DNA of 64,000 nucleotides from Orientallactaga sibirica (Eukaryota; Chordata; Mammalia; Rodentia; Dipodidae). Below the pieces are notes generated by a model. It saw nothing but the letters and a program-made list of their open reading frames with translations, made no database searches and was not told the DNA's origin. A program made the translations under genes and the position numbers. Shown here one piece after another: positions 27,850 through 38,227 of this stretch (its first letter is position 1; every line of letters begins with the position of its first letter). The stretch is taken from positions 17,947,501-18,011,500 of the forward strand of contig JAEOAD010000034.1 in the NCBI GenBank assembly GCA_036365145.1, in the 5' to 3' direction.

Positions 27850-28064
27850 TTTTTTATAAATTATTTTATTTATTTTTTGGAGAGAGACAAACAGAGAGGG
27901 AGGAGACAGAGAATGGGTGTGCCAGCAGTCTCAGCTGCTGAGAACGAAATCCAGATGTGTGCGCCCCCTTCTGGGCAAGTGTCACATTTAAAACCTGGAG
28001 ATTGGAACTGGGTTCTTAGGCTTAGCAGGCCTGTGCCTTAACCACTATGCCATCTCTCCAGCCC
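27850..28064 (-). mobile_element. DIP-like SINE, long subfamily with CTCF-like core
   Basis: Reverse-oriented copy with the head at ATGCCATCTCTCCAGCCC. It carries the extra segment of the long subfamily; on the minus strand this includes CCAGAAGGGGGCGC at 27961-27974. Confidence 0.88.
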
Positions 28065-28265
28065 AAATTTTACCTCTTTTATTTAGTGAAACTAAAATAG
28101 TAGACAGTAAGAATACAAAAGTGGAACTTCAGAACTAGTATTGATTTCCAGTGCATCTGCAGAATAGTCAGCTTGCCTTATGGGCATGAAGTTGAAATTC
28201 TAAGTCACAAACTCTGAGGTATTGGGCCCTTTTAACTGAATGAATCTAATGAAGTCATAGTAGAG

Positions 28266-28600
28266 GCTGGGGAATGGCTCAGTCAATAAAGTGTTTACTG
28301 CACATTGGGAGGACCTGAGAATGGATCCCCATTATCTACGTAAAAGTCAGACATGGTGACCAATGCCTATAATATCAATTCTGAGGATTCCTAGAGCATG
28401 CTGGTTAGCTAGTCTAGAGAAACTGGTGACCCCCATGTTTAGGGAGAAATCCTGTCTTCAAAAAAAAAAAAAAAAACATGAAGAATGATAAGGAAGACAC
28501 TACCATGGACCACTAGCATCTGTTCAAACATGCATACACACAAGTACACATAGAACACAAATGTACACACACACAAACACAAAGACATAATAATGATGTC
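28266..28600 (+). mobile_element. B4-like fusion SINE, diverged
   Basis: GGCTGGGGAATGGCTCAGTC head, GGATCCCCATTATCTACGT, an A run at about 28460, and a CA-rich tail. Confidence 0.65.
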
Positions 28601-30151
28601 AGTAGGAAACTTAGTCTAAAGGATATCATCTCTTCCTTCTTCAGAAAACTCAACTTAAATTTTCATATCAAATTGCATTTCCAACACCAATATGCTCAGA
28701 CTATTCAGCTTAATTTTTCAAAGACACATCCTTGTCATTTAATGAATGCATTGAAAAAAAAAATGCCTTATTTAAAACCACTTGGCAAAAGAAATCCCCG
28801 AGTGAAGAATGTTTGGAAATTGCTATAAATACAGAAACAGCCGCCCCTATCAATGGCTATTTGGATGGCCAAATATATGCATAAGTGAGGGCCCCATGAA
28901 AAAATTGTATTCCATCAGAAAAGAGTGATGAAATGGTAAAGCTTAGTTCATCATTATCAGAGAAAATAGTTGATTTAAGAACTGCTTGTTCTTACACAGT
29001 TCCCGCTTCTGCCCAGCACCCATCCTTTGGTTCAAACCACAAATCTAGATTCTAGTTTTAAGCCCTAGTCATAGGACAGAGACATATGAATAAAGAACAG
29101 TAGCATTGAAATCTACAAACAGAATAGAACAAAGGCTATAGAGTAACCACTTTGCATAGTCAGTTCACTTTTAATATCATAGAGGCCAGTTCTAAATCCA
29201 AATTCTGCCTTTTAATGCTTGTGTGATTTTTATGTGTTGCTAAAAATCCTCAAACTTTAGTTTACTAACATGCTATTAAAAATATCCATCAAATGTCATA
29301 GCATGTAAATAATATATCATAATCAAGCAGAATAGGTCCTTAAAATAGCTGTTAAAGATAAGTCCCCCCTCCACAAAATTTTGTAATACTTAGAGTCAAG
29401 GAACCAAATGGTAGACATAGATGAGATATTCACACAGATAACAGGAATGGAAAACAGCCATAAAATTTCAAAGCTCTAGAAACTCTATGGACAGCAGAGA
29501 GAACAACATCATCTGCAGAGATAATATACTGCTTTAAATAAGGCATTACCCACCTCCTGTGTGTATAGTAGCTCAGCACTGGGAAAGAAAACGTTAACTA
29601 TACATGACCCTCAGCACCAACAGACGTCCCAAGGAGTTGTAAGACAACTCTTGCAAGTCTACATATGACTCTCCAGAAGCCTGCTGGTAATTTCTAGAAA
29701 GAACAGAGTCCATAAGAAGGTCAGGGTCTGGAAATTCATGATTAGAATCCAAGTTTAGGAAAGAAAAAAAATGTCCACTTATAGACATAGGAACTCTTGT
29801 GTTCCCAAAGGCTAGTAAAACAGGTACGACTACAATGCTGTCACCACAAGGATTACTCAGTGTTTTGCCTTTGGTGGCTTTTATAAAATCATGAAGGGTT
29901 ATTTACCAATAAAAATATCTCTTCTGTTAAACATCTACTATTTTTAATTTTTTCAATGGCCTAACAAATTAATATAGTTATCTTTTTCAACTATGTAAGG
30001 TAAGTAGTTCTCAGAGAAGTGAAGTACAAGGCATATACCTAGTAAGCTGTGAGTCTGAGTTATTGAATTTTCCAACAGTTACACTATCCAAAGTGCCAGA
30101 GTCTTTCTGGAATAGGAACTAAAAGCAACATACTAAAACTTATTCTCAAAT
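28601..30151. other. No gene seen
   Basis: AT-rich unique-looking sequence; no long frame or clear repeat. Confidence 0.6.
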
Positions 30152-30301
30152 CAGGTATAGTGCTTCACACCTGTAATCCCAGTACTTGGGAAGCAGAGAC
30201 TGAAGGGTCAAAAGTTCAAGGACCTGTTCTGCTCCATAGAGAGGTTGAGGCCAGCCTGGGCTACATGTGACCTTGTCAGAAAAAAAAAAAAAAAAAAAAA
30301 G
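30152..30301 (+). mobile_element. B1-related SINE
   Basis: CCTGTAATCCCAGTACTTGG near the start and GAGGCCAGCCTGGGCTACAT further on are B1/7SL blocks. It ends in a long A run followed by GAGA. More diverged than the other B1 copies. Confidence 0.75.
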
Positions 30302-30914
30302 GAGAGAGAGAAGGAAGAGGAGAACACTCATTCTTGGTGTTATCTTTTGTTCTTTATCTTCTTTCCTGATGTTTTGTAATTCTAACTAGCCTTATTGCTC
30401 ACTTACACTTTGAAGCTTCCTCAAGTCTTTTATGGACAAAGATATGGTATATGTAAACCACTTAGTGCATAATACATGCATGCATATGTATTTATTTAAT
30501 GACCCATGATTTCAGTCAAAAAAACCTTAACTGGTACAAACCACACAGAGAACTACTGGTTTTCACTTCTTGTTTTGCCAACTTGAAGGCTAACACAGTG
30601 GGGTGGGGTGGAAAAGAGGTTCCCTGAGAGGCAAGAGATAAGAGGTCAGGCCCTGCTGTATGCTTACTGTCTGACTGTGGACAACTGAACCTCAAAGCCT
30701 TGATCTATTGCCTCATCTGGATAACAAGACAGTATAACTAAAAATATTTGAAGTTGTAGAGAATGACAGGTTTGAGGCATTGTATTATTATTAATACTTC
30801 CCATTCCAATAATTAGTTTCCTTTCATCCAGACAGTTCAAGAAGGTTGCAAAGAGCCCATCCTAGGCCTGATTTTTACTTTTCCTACCTCTTCTATTTAT
30901 CTGTATATCATTTT

Positions 30915-31108
30915 AAAAATACTTTATCTATTTATTTGAGAGAGAGAGAGAGAATGAATATGGGCATACCAGGGCCTCTAGCCACTGCAAAAAAGTCCAG
31001 AAGCATGTCCAACCTTGTGAATTTGGCTTACATGGCTACTGAAGAATCAAACCTGGGCCCTTAGGCTTTGTAGGCAAGTGCCTTAAGTGCTAAACCATCT
31101 CTCCAGCC
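30915..31108 (-). mobile_element. DIP-like SINE with target duplication
   Basis: Head at CCATCTCTCCAGCC on the right. Flanks CTGTATATCATTTT (30901-30914) and CTGCATATCATTTT (31109-31122) match at 13/14 positions. It sits at the 3' terminus of an antisense L1. Confidence 0.92.
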
Positions 31109-31116
31109 CTGCATAT

Positions 31117-32885
31117 CATTTTTTTATTAAAAACGTGTTTTGTATGGATATATCATGTGTTGGCACCATATTTTCCCTCCTCCCTGCCCCCATTCTGCAG
31201 GAGGTCCTCCTCAGTGGGGTTGCTGGTATTGCCCATGGAGTTGTGGGTTATGCATTGTGGGAGCTGCAGTCAGTTATTGGAGGTAGGCAGTGCCCCTGGG
31301 CATGACATCTCAACCTGTGATTCTTATAATCTTTCTGCCCCATCTTCCACAAAATTCATTGAGCCTTGATGGGTGTGCTTTAAGTCTACTTCAGTGAAGA
31401 GCTCTTAGGGGCCTCTGGATTTCTGCTTTGATATGTGTTGAGTAGCCTCAGCATCTGTCTCCTTCACCCTGGCGCTGTTTGTTAGGCTCACCATGGAAGC
31501 AGCAGTCTTGTTCTTCTCTCCACTTCCTCTGTGGTTTTGCCTGGGCCTTGGCTGGAATGCGAGGGTTATTTTATCTCCTTGGATCTTGCTGCCTTTTGAA
31601 AAAGAAAAATAGATTCTCCAATGGAGAGTAAAGTCAGCATAGGTTAAATTGGGTAAGTATGATTAATTTGGGGAGAGTTAGAGGGATGTAGCCCCTCTTT
31701 TAGCCAAAGACTACTGGAAGCTTGAAATTGGAGAGCATAATCTTTGTCTCCATAGGATTTAGACCTTGTTCCGAGTTCCAGATATGGGTTTCTTTCCACT
31801 GAGGGGATATCTTATCCAATCAGAAAGCCACTGGTCACCCACCAAGGCTGTGTGCCACCATTGTACTAGTGTGTACTTCTTGTGAGGCTGGTTGTATCTC
31901 AGGAGCTTAGACCCTTACTTCCTCACACCATTGTTGGTCACTTTCCCCCAGTACTTCATGTAGAGCCTTCCAGAACTAAATGGGCTAACTACCTGAGGAC
32001 CTGCTCTCTTCCAGATTCCAGCCAGGTCTCTCTGTGTTCTGTGCCAGCAGCATATGGTGTTTTCAGCAATAGGGTCTTACCTTTTACCTCAGACAGGTAA
32101 TCAAGTGCTTTAAGCCTGTCTTGTTTGGGGTCCTTGTAGCTCAGTGTGGGTAGCACCTATTTCTGGTACTGTGAGTTATAGGTCAGAGCCAAAGTTTTTT
32201 AAGGTTAGGGTACATCCACCCTCTCTTTTGGCCCTTCTTTTTGGACATTTTCCCCAAATTACTATTGAGGGTTTAATCTTTTAGTCTACCTTCAAGGAGA
32301 GAGTTTTCTGTGGTACCAATTCATTTTCTGTTTAGTTTTATGTTTATTTCCCCCAACCTCCCATTTCCCTCCCTCCCAAACCTTTCCATCCCTATTTTCT
32401 GGGTCTCAAGTTGCCTATCTGGTATGCCAGTAACTCAAGCTCATCCAGGTTAGGAACCACAGATGAGATCATGTGGCATTTGTCTTTCTGTGATTGTGTG
32501 TTTTGGCTGTGTATGAACTGTTCTTAAGTCCATTCATTTTCCTACACATTTTGTGCTATACATTTTTCTTACTGCTGAGTAGAACTCCATTGTGTATATG
32601 TACCACAGTTTTGATAGCCATTTGTCCAATAGTGGGCATCTGCTTGATTCCAGTTCTTAGCTATTATGAACTGAGCAACTATAAACAAAGTTGAACAACT
32701 ATCTCTGTAGTGAAGCATGGAGCCTTTTTAAAATTCATCAACAATTCCAGGAATTTCTATTCCTCTTGTGACTAGCTTACTTCACTTAGTGTAAGAATTT
32801 CCAGATTGATCCATGTGGTTACAAGTAATCAGATTTTTGTCATTTTCAAGGCTTAATGAAGTTGTATTGATTGTATATGATATTT
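31117..32885 (-). mobile_element. LINE-1 3'UTR plus end of ORF2, antisense
   Basis: A poly(T)-like start, about 1.4 kb of 3'UTR, then antisense ORF2-end landmarks (CTGAGTAGAACTCCATTGTG at about 32575, AGTGGGCATCTGCTTGATTC). The region after 32760 (CTTACTTCACTTAGTGTAAG) overlaps L1 consensus already covered, so a second fragment or rearrangement is present. No long ORF. Confidence 0.78.
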
Positions 32886-33116
32886 TCTCTTTTTATAAGG
32901 TAAATTATTTCACGTTAATTTCAATGGTTTTTGCACGTATATAAATAATATATTCTGATCAGATCAGCCCTCAATTACCTTCTGTTGTCTCCTCCCATTC
33001 CTGATGAATTCCCTTCTTCCCCACTAGTCTCTCCTCTAATTTGATTTTTTTCTTCTTCTTTTCTTCCTCCTTCTTTTGTTTTCCATGGAGTTTAACTAGA
33101 ATTTCTTAGAGAAACA

Positions 33117-33156
33117 TGAATGAATGAATGAATGAATGAATGAATGAATGAATGAA
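33117..33156. repeat. (TGAA)n microsatellite
   Basis: Ten perfect TGAA units, between L1-derived blocks. Confidence 0.96.
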
Positions 33157-33254
33157 GAGTTATTTACCAGAGCATGGGCAAATTACTAGCTGTCTGCAAC
33201 ACTCAGAGAAATTTATTCACCTTCCTGAGCAACCGGTACCTACCAAAAGCACCT

Positions 33255-33680
33255 CAGATATGGGCCCTTCCCCCATCCATGATCATATGTTCTAGCATGT
33301 TCTCCTTATTCATATCTTTATTCATCATCATTAACATTTGGATTATTTCCATAACTTGACTATTTTGAATATTGCTGTGATGAATATGGTTGTGAACATA
33401 TCTGCTATAAATCCTGCCTGGTAGATCATACAAGAGTTCTAACTTTTTTTCAATGAAACTTCTCACTGTTTTTCATAATGGTTCCACTACTTTACACTCC
33501 AACTAATAGTATAGAAAAGCTCCATTTTCTCATTATTCTTTACATACACATACACATGAGCATGTAAGCACAAAAACAAGCCATTGCACATAAAATGGCT
33601 ATTCTAACTGGTATAAGGTGATTGTTCCTTGTGGTTTTGACTTTGTGTTCTATGATGTCCTCATTGCTTTTGAATCACCA
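33255..33680 (-). mobile_element. Older LINE-1 ORF2 fragment, antisense
   Basis: GAATATTGCTGTGATGAATA, AACTTCTCACTGTTTTTCAT, ATGGTTCCACTACTTTACA and GGCTATTCTAACTGGTATAA are antisense L1 ORF2-end blocks in order. Confidence 0.72.
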
Positions 33681-34575
33681 TTTTTAGGAAGTAGGGTGAA
33701 TGAACTTTTCTGTGAACTCCCATTTCCATGAGCACCACTAACCCGGAACACCGTTTTCTCCATGATAACATCTACTGTTTCCTCAAAGTGTTCAGGAACT
33801 GAAACCCAGCAGAAACAGTAATGTATACTACCCACCTTCAGACATTGTACCAGCAGGTCTGGCAATGGTAAGGTGGCAGAGGAAAGCACTTCACCTTCTA
33901 GGACTCCCTGAATGAATAAAAGGATCAATCGTTTCGTGAAACACAGTTCATCCTGAGAAGGAACTTCTGCTCAAACTAAGTTTGTGGTGTGACTCAGCTA
34001 TACCAACCCATATGTGTTTGGATCATCAAGAAGTAATAACCTATGGTGTCTTTCACTTCTCCTCCTGCCTTGGGTGCAATCCCCTTGAGTTTTCACCCCA
34101 TTAAAATAATCCTATATTCCAAATTATTTTAATGCTTCTTGCATGACAGTCCTAATAGTAGGAAATAACTTAAGAATGATGTCCAGTGACATGACAAATC
34201 ATTTTTATTTACTTATTTGCTTGAAAAACTGAGATTAAATATGGGTAATTATAGCATGTGTGACTTAGCACCATTATTTATGATGTGAATGTATATATAA
34301 GCCATGAAAAATAACTTATTTATGAAAATGAAAACATACTAGGAATTTTTATTTAATGAATAGAACATACTAAGAAATGAAAAGGATGTTTCTGAGTAAG
34401 TATTAATTAGGTTTCCTGAGGAACTGGTTACAAAGAAAAAAATGACTTAAAATGGGAGGTGGATCCTGAATTGGGAGTGCTCTGAGAAATCAGGAGGAAT
34501 TTATATGTATTCAGCAGGAGAGGAAATGAAACAAACATTCACTTCAGTTAAACTGCCCAAACTCTTTAAAAAATG
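33681..34575. other. No gene seen; distal TLR4 3' flank
   Basis: A chance 92-codon frame overlaps the L1 boundary. Several minus-strand AATAAA-like hexamers could serve a long TLR4 3'UTR. Confidence 0.5.
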
Positions 34576-34766
34576 TTTTATTTATTTATTTATTTATTTA
34601 TTTATCTATTTATTTATTTATTTATTTAAAAGGGGGTGTAGAGAGATGCAAAGACTCCAGCTACTGCAAACAGACTCCAGACACATGTGCCACCTTAGTA
34701 CATCTGGTTTAAGTGGGTACTAGGGAATCAAACCCAGTTCATTAGGCTTTGCAATCTCTCAAGCTG
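34576..34766 (-). mobile_element. DIP-like SINE with long (TTTA)n tail, head damaged
   Basis: The (TTTA)n tail (34576-34628) is followed by a shortened body (GACTCCAGACACATGTGCCA, then CACCTTAGTACATC). The head is incomplete. It lies in the likely TLR4 3'UTR or just beyond, antisense to it in plus-strand terms. Confidence 0.82.
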
Positions 34767-34900
34767 CCAAACTCTTAAGGTTGATAAAACACAACTCTTA
34801 ATGTAGTTGCCTTTTGAAAAACTTAAGGGCTCCTGGGGACACCTCAAAGTACTTGTCCTTTGTGTCTGCATCTATGACACTCAATTAAAAGCCTAAAGCT

Positions 34901-35115
34901 GGGCTGAAGAGATGGCTTAGTGGTTAAGGCACTTGCCTGAGAAGTCTAAGGACCCACATTTGATGCCCCAGTACCCAAGCAAGCCAGATGCACAAGGTGG
35001 CACATGTGTCTGGCATTCATTTGCAGTGGCTAGAGGCCCTGGATCACCTATTCTCTCCCTTTCCCCCATCATAAATACATACATACATACATATGCACAT
35101 AAATACATAAATACA
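34901..35115 (+). mobile_element. DIP-like SINE with (ATAC)n tail
   Basis: Near-complete copy: GGGCTGAAGAGATGGCTTAG head, CCAGATGCACAAGGTGGCAC core, TGGCTAGAGGCCCTGG block. It lies 0.55 kb past the TLR4 stop codon, so a long TLR4 3'UTR would contain it antisense. Confidence 0.93.
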
Positions 35116-35312
35116 GTCTGATGCTGTGGAAAGCCATCAGTAATTCCACTGTACCATTGGAAAGAAGGAAGGCAGAAAGGCAGGAGTATTTTCTGAAAGC
35201 CAGTGGTCAGCTAGCCCAGAAAATGCAGCAATGAGCAACAATAAGCCCAAGAGACCCTGCCTCATCCAATGTGAAAGACAAGGACTGACACCCATAGTTG
35301 ACATGAACATGT

Positions 35313-35346
<34 letters not shown>

Positions 35347-35347
35347 C
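35313..35347. repeat. (AC)n microsatellite in TLR4 3' region
   Basis: About 14 AC units with an AA interruption, 0.3 kb after the TLR4 stop. It would be (GU)n in a long TLR4 3'UTR. Confidence 0.95.
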
Positions 35348-35503
35348 CCAGAGGGAACAATCTTTCTATTCTCACCAGGGCTCACACTTGTAGTTTACAT
35401 TCAGTTTGATGAGGAATGATAGATTTAGACAGACTTCCTCAATGAGGACCCTTTGGCTGGCTTAGTTGAAACACATTGGAAAGTTCATAGTTTGAGCATA
35501 GTA

Positions 35504-35509
35504 TTTATT
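35504..35509 (-). promoter_or_regulatory. Candidate polyadenylation hexamer for TLR4
   Basis: AATAAA on the minus strand about 155 nt after the stop codon. TLR4 mRNAs in other mammals often have 3'UTRs of 1 kb or more, so this may be a minor or unused proximal site. Further AATAAA copies exist in the SINE tail at 34576-34628. Confidence 0.25.
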
Positions 35510-35663
35510 CCATCTCACTGTAAGATCCATGAGATTACCAGTCTGGTGTATTCTGTGCACCACAAATCACTGTCCACATCATACCCCCAGACATGCTGTA
35601 GCATTTAGTACTTACTAACGGAATGAGTGCTGGGCTATAAATGCCTGGGGAATTATTTCTTTC

Positions 35664-37923
35664 TCAGGTGGCAGTTGTTGCTTCTTGTTTGTTTTCTATC
35701 TCAGCTGTTTCTTCTGGATTCCATGATTTTCCACTCAGCAGAGCTGTCCTGAGTCTTCTCCAGAAGATATGCTTCCCCAGGGCATTGTCCTCCCACTCTA
35801 GGTACGTGTTCCTGTTGAGAAGGCGGTATAGTTCCACCTGCTGCCTCAGCAGAGCTTTCTCTACCTTCTCCAGGATGATGAAGATGATGCCAGAGCGGCT
35901 GCTCAGAAACTGCCAGGTCTGAGCGATCTCATATTCAAAGATACACCAGCGGCTCTGGATAAAGTGCTGAGAGACCACCACAATGACTTTCCGGCTTTTG
36001 TGGAAACCCTCTTGGATGATGTTGGCAGCGATGGCCACACCAGGGATGAAGTCTCTGTAGTGGAGGCAGAGCTGAAATGGGGGCACCCCTTCCTCTAGGT
36101 TCTTTACCAACTCATTCCTCACCCAGTCCTCATCATGGCTTGAATAGATAACAAAGGCATCATAGGTGCTTTCACCTTGAGCATACTTTTTACAGCCAGC
36201 TAAAAGCATGAGGTGAAAGTAAAACTTGTAGCCCAGGAACACCATAATGAATACCAGAGCCACGCTGATCACTGACACACTGATGATGCCCTTGTTGATT
36301 TCACAGGTGGCATTCCTGAAACTCAGCACAGGACTGCCCTTCATATCTAATGATTTTACACATTGCATTTGTTCAGCTTCCACCAGGAGCTGCCTCTTGT
36401 CCTTGACCCACTGCAGGAAGCTCTGGTATTCACAAGTACAAGCAAAATCATTCTGCGTAAGATTTAAGCGAGCCTGACTCCATGGAAAATGTTGAAGTTC
36501 TTCCCCTTTGATGGTTTCTATGTGATTGAAACTGTAATCCAGAAGCTGGAGACATTGGAGAGGTTTATAATGAAGTGTATCCAACACCAAGAGGTTGTTG
36601 TAACTCATATTTAAGACCTGAAGTCTAGAGAGTGTGGCAAATGCTCCCAGGGACACCTGTTCTAGACGACATTCAGAGAGATCAAGAAATATCAAGTTAG
36701 TCATATTGGTGAAGGTATTTGAAAGAGTGTTGGCCTTGAAAGAGTTGCCAGCCATTTTTAAGACTTTGAGACTAATCAGTCCATCAAAGATGCCATTGAA
36801 GTCAACCCGGATATGAGTATGAGAGATGTCAAGGTAAAGGAGTTTACTGAGGGATAAGAACACAGAGAACTCACTCATCTTTTTCAAAGTAGAATGCTGA
36901 AAATCCAGATATTCTAATTGTTCTAAACCCAGGAAGTTTGAACTCATAGTTACAACACCATTGTAGCTGAGATCTAAATACTTCAGTCTGGTTGTTCCCA
37001 GATGTTTATGAGAACAACAGCCTTCAAAACTCAAACTATTTCTACTGATATCTAGGAAAACAAGGTTTGGTAGTTCCACCTCCACAAAACTAGTCGCACC
37101 TCTGTTGGCAGTGAAAATCAAACTTTTAAGAAAAGGGAGTTCCAGAAAGGGGAAGGTTTTAAATTCACAGTTAATGAATGCTAAGGATTGCCATTTGAAA
37201 TAATTATAAAAATTATCATCCTTTATATTGAGACTCACTATGGACATTGCAGAAATATTTGCTAAACAATTAACCAAGTCAGTAACTTTTCCTGAAAAGT
37301 GATCTACATAGGTTAACCGGAATTCATCAATGCTCACACTACACAATCCCTCCAGGACAGATCTGTCAAAACTTTCTACATTCCTTTCATTTTTAAATTC
37401 TCCGAGGACCAACCTGTGCACTTCTAATCCCAGTAGACTTTGAATACAAGTTGTCATTACATGTGTACTGTTAAAATTACTTCTTAAGGTTAGTTCATGG
37501 AGCCTGATTTCTTGAAAGACACCAGGTTGGATAAAGTCAATTGGGTTCAGAGACAGGTCTAAAGAAAGATTGAGTTGGGGATTTTCATGTAGAACCTTCA
37601 AGTCTTTATGATGAATACTTTGGATCTTGTTATTGGAAAGGTCCAAGTATTCCAGGTTGGTCAGATTAGAAAAATATTCAGGTAACTTGAAAGAGTGAAG
37701 AAGATTGTGAGCCACATTGAGGTGCTTTAAACTTCTGAGATGCCCAATAGGAAAGCTTTCTAGAGAAGCCAGGTTTGTCTCCACAACTACCAGCTTTTGT
37801 AAACTTGATAGTCCAGAAAAGCCCCCCAGAGCTAAACTGTGTATAGGGTTGGCAGTCAATATCAAGGTAGAGAGTTGGTTTAGGTCCTGAAAAGCATCAT
37901 CTTCTATCGTTGTAATTTCACAT
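35664..37923 (-). CDS. TLR4: TLR4 coding exon 3 (most LRRs, membrane helix, TIR domain)
   Basis: 2260 nt of uninterrupted coding sequence after the acceptor tttccctgcag at 37924. It encodes residues 87-839. Upstream codons reading MFPCR in the same frame are intron. Ectodomain residues aligned to human lipid-A contacts show a mixed charge pattern (see findings). The C-terminal tail after the TIR domain diverges from human, as usual for this gene. The stop is TGA at 35666-35664; the 3'UTR continues to lower coordinates. Confidence 0.97.
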
Positions 37924-38194
37924 CTGCAGGGAAACAAGATACAGGTTATATATTTCTGGTGAATAATAATTCATAATATAATTATCATATAGTGACTCAT
38001 ACAGATATGAAATACCATATGCCTGTGCATGGGTAAAGACATGAAGAAAGGCCAGTGTGATGGAATGAGCACCTAACAAGCTCTGTAGATTCAGCATTAT
38101 CACATTGGCTACGTTGATAAACCCTTTTTTAATTCTTTTTGATCTTTTAAATTCTTTTTGATCTTTTATGTGTACTTGTATGGGATTTTGTGCA

Positions 38195-38227
<33 letters not shown>

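Noticed and set aside
33117..33156. Regularly spaced repeats that could be mistaken for a repeat array of functional type
   Set aside because: A plain tetranucleotide microsatellite without spacers. No CRISPR-like structure exists, as expected in a mammalian genome.
37924..37937. Extra codons before TLR4 exon 3 in the same frame
   Set aside because: They lie upstream of a clear tttccctgcag acceptor, so they are intron; the first codon there is TTG.
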